DNA of 64,000 nucleotides from Haloplanus sp. HW8-1. Its GTDB lineage: Archaea > Halobacteriota > Halobacteria > Halobacteriales > Haloferacaceae. Below the pieces are notes generated by a model. That model saw nothing but the letters and a program-made list of their open reading frames with translations. It was not told the DNA's origin and made no database searches. This document shows positions 22,607 through 30,920 of this stretch, in pieces (position 1 is the stretch's first letter; every line of letters begins with the position of its first letter). The translations under genes were made by a program, and so were the position numbers. The stretch is taken from NCBI RefSeq assembly GCF_023703795.1, contig NZ_CP098520.1, forward strand, positions 1-64,000, in the 5' to 3' direction.

Positions 22607-22924
22607 ATGCGATTCTGTGACGAGTGTGGTTCGATGATGCACACGGAGGGCGATACGTGGGTGTGCCGCTCCTGTGAGAACGAGGAGCCACGGAACTCGC
22701 GAGCAGAAGCGGCGATGACGACTCAGGATGGTCAGCGGGACGACGGGGCACCCGACGTGGCCGACGCGACTCAGGACTCCACCGAGACGATGCAGGAGCC
22801 TTGTCCGGCCGAGGACTGCGACAGCGACCGGGCCTCCTACGAGATGCTGCCGAAGCCGGGCGGCTCCTACGAGGTTCGGCTGTTCACCTGCATCGAGTGC
22901 GGCCACAAGTGGCGCGAGTCCTGA
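22607..22924 (+). CDS. TFS/RPA12-like zinc protein of the RNA polymerase family
   Basis: This 105-aa protein has an N-terminal zinc knuckle (MRFCDECGSMM...WVCRSCEN) as in RPB9/TFS and a C-terminal TFIIS-like ribbon (PCPAEDCDSDRA ... FTCIECGHKWRES). TFS factors stimulate RNA cleavage by arrested archaeal RNA polymerase. The loop that normally holds the catalytic Asp-Glu pair is replaced by PKPGGSYEVRL, so this copy may not activate cleavage and could be a regulator or Rpb9-like subunit. It has a strong leaderless promoter. It is an isolated gene. Confidence 0.85.
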   Translation: MRFCDECGSMMHTEGDTWVCRSCENEEPRNSRAEAAMTTQDGQRDDGAPDVADATQDSTETMQEPCPAEDCDSDRASYEMLPKPGGSYEVRLFTCIECGHKWRES

Positions 22925-23271
22925 CGACGCATCTCGCGAACCCCACCGTGCTGCATGAACCCTCTCTATTCAGCACGCCATTTGTATCAATCGCTGAGGA
23001 TTTCAACAGAGCCGGAGTATCGTAACTTTCGATAGATTCTCGCCGGACAGTCCCGGCGAGAGCCTCCAGAGGCGTAGAACGACAGTAGCGTTTGGAGCTG
23101 GTTGCACAGCCGATCATAAGGGGTCTTGTGATCAGCTTTGCAATAACTTACAAACGCTACTGTAATCGGATTTGACAGCGAACTGTCCGTCGAAGCGGTT
23201 TGGGAGGGCGTCGAAGACGCCGTGCGGTCGGCGGGTGCGTGATTTCGAAGTAAAGTGACGGTGTGTGCGTC
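22925..23271. other. Intergenic region with hairpin and MITE-like element
   Basis: No gene is apparent. It holds a CTCGCCGG/CCGGCGAG hairpin near 23038-23060, which could terminate or stabilise the upstream transcript, then the 82-bp inverted-repeat element at 23082-23163. Confidence 0.5.
23082..23163. mobile_element. 82-bp MITE-like element with 13-bp perfect terminal inverted repeats
   Basis: ACAGTAGCGTTTG (23082-23094) and its exact complement CAAACGCTACTGT (23151-23163) enclose 56 bp, with an inner GATCA/TGATC stem. The ends differ from those of the 22432-22511 element apart from a shared ACAGTA/TACTGT-like tip. The size is nearly the same. Confidence 0.6.
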
Positions 23272-23460
23272 TTACTCTTCCTCAGCGCCGTCCTTGATGT
23301 CTGCGAGTTGATCCATGAGCTCATCGGTGGAGGCGTCCGTCTCGAACGTAATCTTGCCCTCGTGATCGTTCTCGTGGACGCTTACGCCTTCACTGTCGTC
23401 GTCATCAGCGTTAACTTCCTGGTTCTGCTGTTCGGATTCGTCATAGCTCCCAAAACCCAT
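23272..23460 (-). CDS. DUF5786-type small acidic protein
   Basis: This 62-aa, extremely acidic protein starts MGFGSYDESEQQNQEV, a start I associate with a conserved haloarchaeal family of unknown role (DUF5786). The C-terminal half KITFETDASTDELMDQLADI looks like a strand-helix unit. It is a single gene divergent from the next zinc-ribbon gene. I can say no more about its function. Confidence 0.75.
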   Translation of the reverse strand: MGFGSYDESEQQNQEVNADDDDSEGVSVHENDHEGKITFETDASTDELMDQLADIKDGAEEE

Positions 23461-23573
23461 ACGTGATCATACAGCTGTCCTGGACTAAAAGCAACCGATG
23501 TGATCTTTTGGAAATCAATACCGCGAATTCTCATGCCAACTTAGATGTGGCAGAGACTCACAGGTCAACAGAC

Positions 23574-23693
23574 ATGCCTGTTAACTACGTACAGTGTCCC
23601 CAGTGTGGCTGGACGGGGCAAGACGCGGACTTCGAGGAAGACGAAAACGAGCGGACGTGTCCCGTCTGTCAATATACGATAGAGCGCGCGTGA
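23574..23693 (+). CDS. 39-aa zinc-ribbon protein
   Basis: Reads MPVNYVQCPQCGWTGQDADF and then TCPVCQYTIERA: two CxxC pairs spaced for a rubredoxin-like zinc ribbon, separated by an acidic loop. It is one of a set of tiny zinc proteins in this part of the window. The ATG is preceded by a short AT-poor spacer. Micro zinc proteins of haloarchaea include regulators of biofilm and metabolism, but this one is uncharacterised. Confidence 0.7.
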   Translation: MPVNYVQCPQCGWTGQDADFEEDENERTCPVCQYTIERA

Positions 23694-23750
23694 CGCGGGT
23701 AGCCTGCGACCCGAATCTCTATATCCGCCGATTAGTCAGCAGTACACAAG

Positions 23751-23909
23751 ATGCCGACCTGCGAGAACTGCGGTTCGTTCGTGACGGATGCCTACGTGCG
23801 TGTCTTTGCGCCCGACGGAATGGAGACTGTTCGAGTGTGTCCCAGTTGCGAAGACAAAGTCCGCGACGGGGCTGACGTTCGCACAGCCCGTGCAACGCGA
23901 CAGCAGTAA
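23751..23909 (+). CDS. 52-aa zinc-finger protein (DUF7563-like)
   Basis: Starts MPTCENCGSFVTDAYVRVFA and ends with CPSC plus a basic tail (DVRTARATRQQ). The MPxCxxCGxxV start with a second CPxC near residue 30 is common in haloarchaeal proteins of the DUF7563 kind. It is too short for most gene callers. A TATA-like TCTATATCCG lies about 30 nt upstream. Function unknown; possibly nucleic-acid-binding. Confidence 0.7.
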   Translation: MPTCENCGSFVTDAYVRVFAPDGMETVRVCPSCEDKVRDGADVRTARATRQQ

Positions 23910-24043
23910 TTCCGATTTCGCTCTTTTCGGTCGGGACGAACTCAATCGGGAGGAGACGAGTAACGGTCCGATCGATGGCGTGATACCTACCTCGATTCCA
24001 TCAATCTCGAAGTTGCTTTCAGCCTCGACATCCGAATCAGACC

Positions 24044-24967
24044 ATGGACGTCACCTTTCTCGGAACGAGCGGGGCGGTTCCGACGACACAGCGGAACCCG
24101 AGTTCGATTTTCCTCCGCCGGGAAGGGGACCGATTTCTCTTCGACGTTGGAGAGGGAACACAGCGACAGATGATGCACTTCTCGACCGGATTCGACCTCT
24201 CCGCCATCTTTCTCACGCATCTCCACGGTGATCACGTCCTCGGTCTGCCCGGTCTTCTGCAGACGTTAGAGTTCAACGACCGAACTGCACCGCTCGATAT
24301 CTACACGCCTGCAGGCACGACTGCGGACGTCGATAACCTCCTCGACGCGACGGGGACGACGCCGAATTTTCGCGTCGCGATACACGACGCTCCCTCTGGC
24401 GAATCGATCATCGAACACGACGAGTATGCGATCCGAACCTTCGAAACGGATCATCGAACGCGCTCCGTCGGATACGCCCTCGTCGAAGACGAGCGCAACG
24501 GTCGGTTCGATCGGGAACGAGCCGAAGAGCTAGGCGTTCCGGTCGGCCCCAAGTTCCAACAGCTTCACGAAGGATCTCCGGTCGAACTCGACGACGGAAC
24601 TGTCGTTCAGCCCGAAGCGGTGGTTGGTGACCCACGGCCCGGTCGTCGCGTCGTCTACACTGGTGATACCCGTCCGACGGACACCGTCGTTGCAGCTGCC
24701 TCGGATGCCGATTTACTCATCCACGATGCGATGTTCGCCGACGACCGGCGTGATCGGGCGGAGCAAACGGGACACTCGACGGCCCGGCAAGCCGCGACTG
24801 TCGCCGCTCGTGCCGATGCGAAACGGCTGGCCCTGACACACGTCTCCTCGCGATACGCGACCGACGCGACACCGCTCGAAAGCGAAGCCGTCGAGACGTT
24901 TGGCGACGATGCGTTTCTTGCCGAAGACGGGGATTCGATCGAGATTCCCTATCCCGACGGCGAGTAG
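24044..24967 (+). CDS. rnz: Ribonuclease Z (tRNA 3'-endonuclease)
   Basis: This 307-aa protein is the usual length of the short archaeal/bacterial form. It begins MDVTFLGTSGAVPTTQRNPSS and has the zinc-binding HLHGDHVLGLPGLL near residue 63. The exosite region PVGPKFQQLHEGSPV, YTGDTRPTD near 206 and HSTARQAA near 246 follow. RNase Z removes the 3' trailer of pre-tRNAs. It would therefore process the unusual tRNA array seen elsewhere in this window, though the gene itself is an ordinary chromosomal one. Confidence 0.95.
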   Translation: MDVTFLGTSGAVPTTQRNPSSIFLRREGDRFLFDVGEGTQRQMMHFSTGFDLSAIFLTHLHGDHVLGLPGLLQTLEFNDRTAPLDIYTPAGTTADVDNLLDATGTTPNFRVAIHDAPSGESIIEHDEYAIRTFETDHRTRSVGYALVEDERNGRFDRERAEELGVPVGPKFQQLHEGSPVELDDGTVVQPEAVVGDPRPGRRVVYTGDTRPTDTVVAAASDADLLIHDAMFADDRRDRAEQTGHSTARQAATVAARADAKRLALTHVSSRYATDATPLESEAVETFGDDAFLAEDGDSIEIPYPDGE

Positions 24968-25118
24968 GGGGGTCCGGAGAGCGTACACGAGTCTTCGAAG
25001 GAGTTGTATAGGAGACCACGCTACGAGTGGAGGTGACGGGGGATCGTTCATCAGGAGCCGATGGTGACGAATCCTGGGAAGTAGCGGAAGTCACGCGACG
25101 AGCCGTTTGGACTCTGAG

Positions 25119-25262
25119 ATGACTGAGTGTGAGCAGTGTAGCTCGACCGTCGATCTTTCAACGACCCACTACTGTGTGACGCTTGAGTCCACCTGCTCGT
25201 CGCCGACGGAGACAGGCGAAGTCGTGTTTTGTTCTCGTGGCTGTGTCGCGGAGTGGCGCTGA
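25119..25262 (+). CDS. 47-aa cysteine-rich (DUF7576-like) protein
   Basis: Reads MTECEQCSSTVDLSTTHYCV, a Ser/Thr-rich middle and VVFCSRGCVAEWR. The CxxC plus CxxxC arrangement with a final FCSxxC...W is like MYND/TRASH-type treble clefs used for metal sensing or protein contacts. It sits between rnz and the macrodomain gene on the same strand. Function unknown. Confidence 0.65.
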   Translation: MTECEQCSSTVDLSTTHYCVTLESTCSSPTETGEVVFCSRGCVAEWR

Positions 25263-25304
25263 TCGTCGAGTGGATTTTACTGTCCAGTCCACGTTTCTCC
25301 GCGC

Positions 25305-25814
25305 ATGGAGTTCACCGTCATTCAAGGCGATATCGCGGCCAAGAGTGCGGATGCACTGGTGAACGCCGCCGGGACGAGCCTGCAGATGGGTAGCGGTGTC
25401 GCCGGCGCGCTCCGACGTGGTGCGAACGGACCGATCAACGAGGAGGCCGTCTCGAAGGGTCCGGTCGACCTCGGTGGCGTGGCCGTTACCGACGCATACG
25501 ACCTCGACGCCGACTACGTGATCCACGCCGCGGCGATGCCCCACTACGGCGACGGTCGAGCGACCTCGGAGAGTATTCACGAAGCCACTCGAAATACGCT
25601 CGAAAAGGCCGACGAACTCGGCTGTATGTCACTCGTCATTCCGATTCTGGGAACGGGTGCTGCTGGCTTCGACTTCGAGACGGGTGCACAACTAGTCTGT
25701 GAAGAAATCTGGTCGTACGAGCCCACGACGCTCACCGATGTTCGTGTGATCGCGTACTCGGAGCCAGAACATCGGACCGTCATCGACATCGCGGAGCGAC
25801 TCCAGTCGTCGTGA
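25305..25814 (+). CDS. Macrodomain protein (ADP-ribose binding or hydrolysis)
   Basis: This 169-aa protein is a stand-alone macrodomain. It has the start VIQGDIAAKSADALVNAAG with the substrate-contacting Asp and Asn residues, MGSGVAGALRRGAN near residue 35, the substrate loop VIPILGTGAAGFDFETGA near 105 and a C-terminal helix. Such proteins bind ADP-ribose or remove it from proteins or nucleic acids, or act on O-acetyl-ADP-ribose. The ATG lies 43 nt after the small cysteine-rich gene. Chromosomal haloarchaeal copies are common. Confidence 0.9.
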   Translation: MEFTVIQGDIAAKSADALVNAAGTSLQMGSGVAGALRRGANGPINEEAVSKGPVDLGGVAVTDAYDLDADYVIHAAAMPHYGDGRATSESIHEATRNTLEKADELGCMSLVIPILGTGAAGFDFETGAQLVCEEIWSYEPTTLTDVRVIAYSEPEHRTVIDIAERLQSS

Positions 25815-26005
25815 ATGTCCTTCAGCGGACTCGATTCTTGTTCGGCCTCCCATCGAATTCGGTATCGAATTCGATAGAACGGGGAGTCCCAACTAGAGAT
25901 CGAGGTCGCACTCTCCGGGCCTATCGATAACGAGATTCTGGGTCTAGCTAGGAACGACCCAAAATATCCTGCACCGTTATAGCAAGAGCGCGAGTAGGGA
26001 CATAT

Positions 26006-26146
26006 ATGCAATCTCGTGTTCCAGCTATTGCGAGAGAAGAAATCGAGGATTCGGATGACGAGACGTCTGAGGAGTCCACCGCTTCGGATCGTTCCTCTGA
26101 CGACGAGAAATCCCTCGATGAGATTATCGACGCGTACGCAGAGTGA
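26006..26146 (+). CDS. 46-aa acidic protein, too short for normal gene calling
   Basis: Starts at ATG 26006 and reads MQSRVPAIAREEIEDSDDET, then a Ser/Asp/Glu-rich stretch and the end EKSLDEIIDAYAE. The gene has normal haloarchaeal codon use. It ends 11 nt before the next ATG, which suggests an operon with the 87-aa protein. No fold or role is recognised. Confidence 0.55.
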   Translation: MQSRVPAIAREEIEDSDDETSEESTASDRSSDDEKSLDEIIDAYAE

Positions 26147-26157
26147 GTTCATTCAGA

Positions 26158-26421
26158 ATGATCGATGAACGTGGAGAACCGTCGGAAAACACCTCCCAAC
26201 TACAGGAAGCGATAGATACGATCGCTCAGTCATTCGATCACCCAGACACAATCTCTATCACCTATACGTCCGAAGACGGGCGGAAGCGGACGACGATCGA
26301 GGTAGCTACGGAGGGCCATGCAGTCACCTACGAGTTAGGATACGATGGACGAGACGACGACGCGGAACCCGAACTCAAAGTGATCGACGACGATGAACTA
26401 TCAGCGAAATCGACGAAGTAA
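26158..26421 (+). CDS. Small acidic hypothetical protein
   Basis: This 87-aa protein has a helix (SQLQEAIDTIAQSFDHP) followed by three beta strands (ISITYTSEDGRKRTTIEVAT, AVTYELGYD). It suggests a small alpha/beta sensor or dimer module. I do not recognise it. It lies downstream of the 46-aa gene and its last 21 nt overlap the 3' end of the convergent gene. Confidence 0.6.
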   Translation: MIDERGEPSENTSQLQEAIDTIAQSFDHPDTISITYTSEDGRKRTTIEVATEGHAVTYELGYDGRDDDAEPELKVIDDDELSAKSTK

Positions 26422-26805
26422 CTGTCTAACCGACGGGAAGCCCCGATTCCCTCTGAATGCCTGAATCGTCTCACGTATCGCGTCTATATTGGGGTCCGCG
26501 GACGAAATCGACCCCGCTCGTAACCGCTGCGAGAGCGTCTCGACAAACGACTCCGCGCCCTCAGCGGCCTCTTCTACCGTGTCGTACTCGTCGACGGGGT
26601 AGTCGTGTCGAACGTGCGTCGACGCTGGATCGATCGTCGATAGCCGTAGTGTGAATTCCCCGGTGTCTGTCCTCGGTGTTACCGAGACGATAAATGTCGT
26701 TTCATCAGCTGTTTCGTGCTGATACTCCACTACTGCGGCGCCATGCCGTGTTTCATCGTGCCGTTCGGTCCACTCCGGTGGAAGGCCACTGTCGCCCTTA
26801 GTCAC
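26401..26805 (-). CDS. Hypothetical protein coupled to the DUF7504 gene
   Basis: This 134-aa protein reads from a GTG at 26805 whose G-TGA overlaps the stop of the upstream gene (translational coupling); an earlier GTG is possible. It begins VTKGDSGLPPEWTERHDETR, then beta strands (AVVEYQHETADETTFIVSVT, FTLRLSTIDPASTHVRHDYP) and a C-terminal helical part ending in FRGNRGFPSVRQLLRRFR. It is the last gene of a three-gene minus-strand operon. The family is unknown to me. By association it may act with the KaiC/RecA-like DUF7504 protein. Confidence 0.7.
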   Translation of the reverse strand: MTKGDSGLPPEWTERHDETRHGAAVVEYQHETADETTFIVSVTPRTDTGEFTLRLSTIDPASTHVRHDYPVDEYDTVEEAAEGAESFVETLSQRLRAGSISSADPNIDAIRETIQAFRGNRGFPSVRQLLRRFR

Positions 26806-27487
26806 CCGTCTCACCGCCGGGAGCGAATTTGCCGTGACGACTTCCAGTCGGCTGATAGTCGAAGGCGAGGCGGTCCGGAGAGGGCTGGGTAACCCAGAGC
26901 ACGCCGTCGACCAGATCTGCAATCGCCGTCATCGTCGCTTCATCGTGAGCGGTGTAGTCGATCCCGAGGAGGGCGAGTCCGGTCTCCGAGCGAAGGCCAG
27001 TGATTCGGTCGAGCACCGTACTCAGATGATCGACGGACGATGCTGCGAGAATCGGTGTGAGAGAGCGGACGACGAGGTGACGCGCCCCTCTCGTCGGCGG
27101 TGTCGTATCGACGAGATTCGAGAGGGCCATCACCAGCCGTTCGAGGTCACTCGCCGAGGGCGTGAAAACGACCGGAATCTCGTCGTAGACCGCCGAGACG
27201 GACTGCTGTACGGAGACCGTGTCGACGATCCGGAGCGACGGTCGCTCCGAATCGACACCGAGGGAGTCATAGATCTCGATGGTCCGGTCGGCACTCTCCG
27301 TCGTCGTGACGACGAAGGCCGTATCCTCCGCCGTCCCCTGCGCACAGAGGATACGGAGATTCACGGCGTACTGGGATGGATCACCGGCACTGGCGACGAG
27401 GACCGTCGATCCACCACTGAGGCTCTCCGGAAGCGGATCGACCTGCACGGCCTCTCTGTCGACGACACTGTCGGCGTTTTCGCCCAT
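26798..27487 (-). CDS. DUF7504-type RecA/KaiC-like protein
   Basis: This 229-aa protein follows the strand order of a RecA-like domain (STVLVASAGDPSQYAVNLR, FVVTTTESADRTIEIYD, ALLGIDYTAHDEATMTAIADLVDGVLWVT). The P-loop position reads ASAGDPSQ and lacks the Walker A Lys, so it probably does not hydrolyse ATP. Such proteins (DUF7504) are frequent in haloarchaea and often sit beside signal-transduction genes. It starts 3 nt after the small zinc gene ends and overlaps the next gene. Confidence 0.8.
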   Translation of the reverse strand: MGENADSVVDREAVQVDPLPESLSGGSTVLVASAGDPSQYAVNLRILCAQGTAEDTAFVVTTTESADRTIEIYDSLGVDSERPSLRIVDTVSVQQSVSAVYDEIPVVFTPSASDLERLVMALSNLVDTTPPTRGARHLVVRSLTPILAASSVDHLSTVLDRITGLRSETGLALLGIDYTAHDEATMTAIADLVDGVLWVTQPSPDRLAFDYQPTGSRHGKFAPGGETGD

Positions 27488-27490
27488 CAG

Positions 27491-27700
27491 TCAGCTCTCC
27501 CCACGCGGACGAGGATTGCTCGCCGATTCCGTAAGCTGGGATACTGTCTGCTCCGGGTAGTATCGGGCCTCACAGGCTGGACAGTGAGCGATCCGAACCG
27601 GTCCTTGCCAGTTTGTCGAGACTGGAAGGTCCCGTACGTGTACTGTCTGTTCAACGAGTTCCGTGCCACAGTCCGCGCAGGGGATGTCTGTTTCGTTCAT
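27491..27700 (-). CDS. 69-aa zinc-ribbon protein, first gene of the DUF7504 operon
   Basis: Starts at ATG 27700 (MNETDIPCADCGTELVEQTV) and has a second pair HCPACEARYYPEQT 33 residues later, a classical zinc ribbon. A longer frame upstream is not supported by an RBS or composition. The stop is followed after 3 nt by the DUF7504 gene. It is probably a small nucleic-acid- or protein-binding partner; function unknown. Confidence 0.75.
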   Translation of the reverse strand: MNETDIPCADCGTELVEQTVHVRDLPVSTNWQGPVRIAHCPACEARYYPEQTVSQLTESASNPRPRGES

Positions 27701-27975
27701 GGATGGTGTCGTGGGTCGTACCCGGTCCCGTCGGTGAGACCCAAGGCCACCGCCGACGGTCGGCATCCGGCACGGCGCATCTCAGAGCAGTGCCATCGAT
27801 GGACGCCCCCGCAGTGGCGGCGAACCGATGGGCGAGCGAAGAAAGGACGGGACGGAGCCCTTAGTACGAACAGAATTGCCCCGTCTGGAGTAAATAGGTT
27901 TCGCATGATCTGCCCCAAGGAGTGACCAATCGACCGTGGGACGCTCGATCCCCTCGTGCCTAATACACGGGTACC

Positions 27976-29892
27976 TCAATCGAATCGGAACGTTTCCATA
28001 TTTTTCGGCGCGTACGTTCGGACGTCGAATTTCTGGTACAGGCCGGACGAGAGCTGGTCCGTCGACGATTCGTCTCCGTGAACACAGAGGATCTCTTCCG
28101 GCCGGGGATGCATCGTTTCCACGAACTTCTCGAGTCCATTCCGATCCGCGTGCCCCGAAAAACCGCTGACGGATTCCACGTCGAAGCGTAGCGTCAGCTG
28201 TTCGCTGCGACTCCCCAGATCGCTAAACGGAATCTCCCGACGGCCACTCTGAATCCGCCGTCCGAGTGTCCCCTGAGCCTGGTAGCCGACGAAGACGAGC
28301 GTGTTCTTTGGGTCACCCCCAAGCAGTTCCAACCACGACATTATCGGGCCGCCCGTCACCATCCCGGACGTTGAGAGGATGATACAGGGCTCGCCGCCGG
28401 CGATGTCCTCTCGCATCTCCTGGCCGCCGTCGACCTGCTGGAATTGGTCCGCGAGGAACGGGTTTTCGTCGTCGTGCAGAATGCGCTGTCGCAGTCCGTC
28501 TCGGAGGAACTCGGGATAGGCCGTATGAATCGCCGTCGCCTCCCGAATCATGCCGTCAAGATAGATCGGCATCGTGGGGAGCCTCCCCTCTCGCATCGCT
28601 TCCTCGAGGACGAGCATGAGTTCCTGCGATCGACCGACGGCGAACGCTGGTATGACGACTTTGCCGTCCTGCTCGTACGTGTCGTTGATCAACTGGATGA
28701 GCTTGCGCTCGCTGTCTTCCTGGTCGGTTTGGTAGTCGTTGCGTCGTCCGTAGGTCGACTCCATGATGAGCGTCTCGACCCGCGGGAAGTCGTTCGACGC
28801 CCCGTTGAACAGTCGAGTGTCCGTGTAGTGGACGTCGCCCGAGAAGACGACGTTGTGGAAGCCCTCACCGACGTGGAAGTGTGCGACGGCGCTTCCGAGG
28901 ATGTGGCCGGCGTTGTGGAACGTGAGTTTGATGTCCGGCGCGATGTCGGTGACGTTGCCGTAGTCGACCGTGATCGTGTGCTTGAGTTCCTTGCGAACCA
29001 TCGCGCTCTCGTACGGCGGCGTGCGTCCTTCCTTGGCTGCAACGTCGAGATAGTCGAGTTGGAGCAGGCCCATCAGGTCACGAGTAGCTTGGGTCGTGTA
29101 CACGGGCCCGTCGTATCCGTACTTGAAGAGGAGCGGGAGCAAGGCGCTGTGGTCGAGATGGGCGTGAGTCAGGACGACTGCGTCGAGGTCTGGGATCGGA
29201 TTGGCCTCCGGAATCTGGAGGTACGGAACCTCTCCTTCCGCTCCGGGTTTGTCACCACAGTCGATGAGAATCCGCGTTTCGGGGGTACTGAGGATGAAAC
29301 TCGCTCGGCCAACCTCACGACAGCAGCCGAGTGTCGTGACGCGAACCCACTCGGTGTCGTGTGTCGGTTCGCGGTGGATTTGATCGCCGACGCGTTCGAG
29401 AAACTCACGACGCTCGTCGCGCTCCTGTATCAGGAAGTTCCGGACGTTATCGACCGTCGACGACTCCATCGGCGGCGTGCGGAGGACTTCGAGAGTCCAT
29501 CCGACTTTCTGCGTGATCTCTCGAAGCGTGCTCGCACGACGGCCGATGACGAGTCCGGGTTTTTCCGCCTCGATCAGGACCTCGCCCGTCGTCGGATAGA
29601 ACTGCAGGTTCGTGATGCCCGCATCCTCCGGGATGAGATCTAGAATTTGGGGCTTTGCTTCGGCCGGACTCGCCTGCGTTCCCGCGGCCGGTCGGACGGT
29701 AATTCGCTTTCGAACGGTGCTCGCCAACGTCCCAATCAATCCCTCCCGCTCGGCGAACTTTCGGGGTGTTTCGGTATAGATGACGAGTTCTGGCCCTTCG
29801 TACGTTACTCGTGAGACGTTCAGGTCGTCGGGAATCTCTGCCTCTACCTGAGCGCGAACGGTATCCAACGGGCTGTCGTCGTCAGAACTCAT
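27976..29892 (-). CDS. fttA: aCPSF1 / FttA, archaeal transcription termination ribonuclease
   Basis: This 638-aa protein has the full layout of archaeal CPSF1. Two N-terminal KH domains lie at residues about 1-145 (PGLVIGRRASTLREITQKVG). A metallo-beta-lactamase domain with THAHLDHSALLPLLF follows near residue 240. The beta-CASP domain has GRSQELMLVLEEA, STSGMVTGGPIMSW near 510 and SGHADRNGLEKF. The C-terminal GH(G)-type motif is VHGDESS. FttA cleaves nascent RNA at U-rich sites and causes factor-dependent termination. It is an essential, chromosomal, single-copy gene, which anchors this part of the window to the main chromosome. Confidence 0.96.
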   Translation of the reverse strand: MSSDDDSPLDTVRAQVEAEIPDDLNVSRVTYEGPELVIYTETPRKFAEREGLIGTLASTVRKRITVRPAAGTQASPAEAKPQILDLIPEDAGITNLQFYPTTGEVLIEAEKPGLVIGRRASTLREITQKVGWTLEVLRTPPMESSTVDNVRNFLIQERDERREFLERVGDQIHREPTHDTEWVRVTTLGCCREVGRASFILSTPETRILIDCGDKPGAEGEVPYLQIPEANPIPDLDAVVLTHAHLDHSALLPLLFKYGYDGPVYTTQATRDLMGLLQLDYLDVAAKEGRTPPYESAMVRKELKHTITVDYGNVTDIAPDIKLTFHNAGHILGSAVAHFHVGEGFHNVVFSGDVHYTDTRLFNGASNDFPRVETLIMESTYGRRNDYQTDQEDSERKLIQLINDTYEQDGKVVIPAFAVGRSQELMLVLEEAMREGRLPTMPIYLDGMIREATAIHTAYPEFLRDGLRQRILHDDENPFLADQFQQVDGGQEMREDIAGGEPCIILSTSGMVTGGPIMSWLELLGGDPKNTLVFVGYQAQGTLGRRIQSGRREIPFSDLGSRSEQLTLRFDVESVSGFSGHADRNGLEKFVETMHPRPEEILCVHGDESSTDQLSSGLYQKFDVRTYAPKNMETFRFD

Positions 29893-30157
29893 ATTTTGGC
29901 GAGGGTACGAACGGTGAACGGGATACTGTGCGACGGATACGGCCGTCTCCCAACCGGGATGGCGGTCGACGGGTGGACTCCATGACCATATATTTTCGAG
30001 TGACGGGAGACATGCACGCTGACCGGTACTCCTCCGATACGTTTGCGGTGCCGAGATAGGGGAAACCGATACAGCGCACTCTCCAGCGTGCGAACGGATG
30101 AAATCGTTCGATTGAGACTACCCGAGGGGCAGTATAAACCTTTTCCGACCCCTCTCT

Positions 30158-30432
30158 CGGGGCGCCAGATCAGCTGTCGGGAGCAGAAATCCCAACGATT
30201 AAGCGCTCCAAAGATATACGAGAAGGTGTCACAACCTTTCGGAGCCGCAAGAGTGTGCCGAGATTCGGGGATATCGCCCGATGAGGCCATCGCGGCTGAG
30301 GGCACGCACAGACCGCCACCGGTGATTCGATCCGCAGGCACACCGTGGGCCCCACGGACGCCATACGTGGGAACGACCAGCTTGGAGGTCCACCGGGAGT
30401 TGCTCCCCGGCCCGGACCTGCTTTTGCTCTTT
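30158..30432 (+). ncRNA. Candidate non-coding RNA
   Basis: A strong TATA box (GTATAAAC, 30132-30139) predicts a start near 30158, but no reading frame follows. The stretch has hairpins such as CCCC-TCTCT-CGGGG and CCGTGG-GCC-CCACGG and ends with CTTTTGCTCTTT at 30421-30432, a possible U-rich terminator. I find none of the conserved words of SRP RNA or RNase P RNA. Confidence 0.35.
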
Positions 30433-30519
30433 CAGCTATCAGAATTGGCTAATAACTTCTCGCGGGCCGAAATGACGTTTGAATCGAATACCTTTGTGTG
30501 ATGAGTTCATGCTCTGTGT

Positions 30520-30810
30520 TTCGAATGAAGAATCGAGGCGGACCTGAGTAGGTCCTCGTACGTCTGCACCAGTCGGTCGAAGCCGGGCATTACCTTCGGA
30601 ACCGAGTCGTATCGGTGCATCGTAGTTACGGGAAGCACCCCCTTGGTAATTTCGAGAACACTGACAAAATCGGTTGGTTAGGAGTACTCGACTACCGGTC
30701 TCTATTGGACGACACGGAGAAAGTCCTTAATAAGCCGTTCCATCTAGTTGGTCATCTTCTCGAATACTTCGACGTGTTTCTCATCGCCAGTCCGCTTGTA
30801 CTAATCTAGG
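30520..30810 (-). pseudogene. Decayed gene fragment
   Basis: One minus-strand frame reads YKRTGDEKHVEVFEKMTN, MERLIKDFLRVVQ, RPVVEYS, PTDFVSVLEITKGVLPVTT and MHRYDSVPKVMPGFDRLV, broken by three stop codons. It looks like a former wHTH-style or adjacent IS protein; the family is not identified. Confidence 0.4.
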
Positions 30811-30920
30811 TGGTCACAGAGGATGTTGAACGGGTTCGGAAGTCATATTGAGATGTTGATGAGTTCCTTCAGCCGGTGAGCGAGGAAGGATGAGTCCATC
30901 GATTACAGCCCATCGACAGA

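Larger units (their letters stand above)
29893..30920. other. About 1-kb region without a confident protein gene
   Basis: Overlapping frames here have poor codon use. TATAAA at 30133-30138, followed by a hairpin-rich stretch to a T-rich end near 30432, suggests a non-coding RNA (separate entry). From about 30520 to 30810 the minus strand shows a decayed coding frame with three stops. Confidence 0.5.

Noticed and set aside
28444-29643. 399-aa plus-strand frame opposite fttA
   Set aside because: Shadow of a well-recognised gene; no motif or start signal.
30158-30432. SRP or RNase P RNA
   Set aside because: Conserved core words of either RNA are not found; kept only as an unidentified ncRNA candidate.
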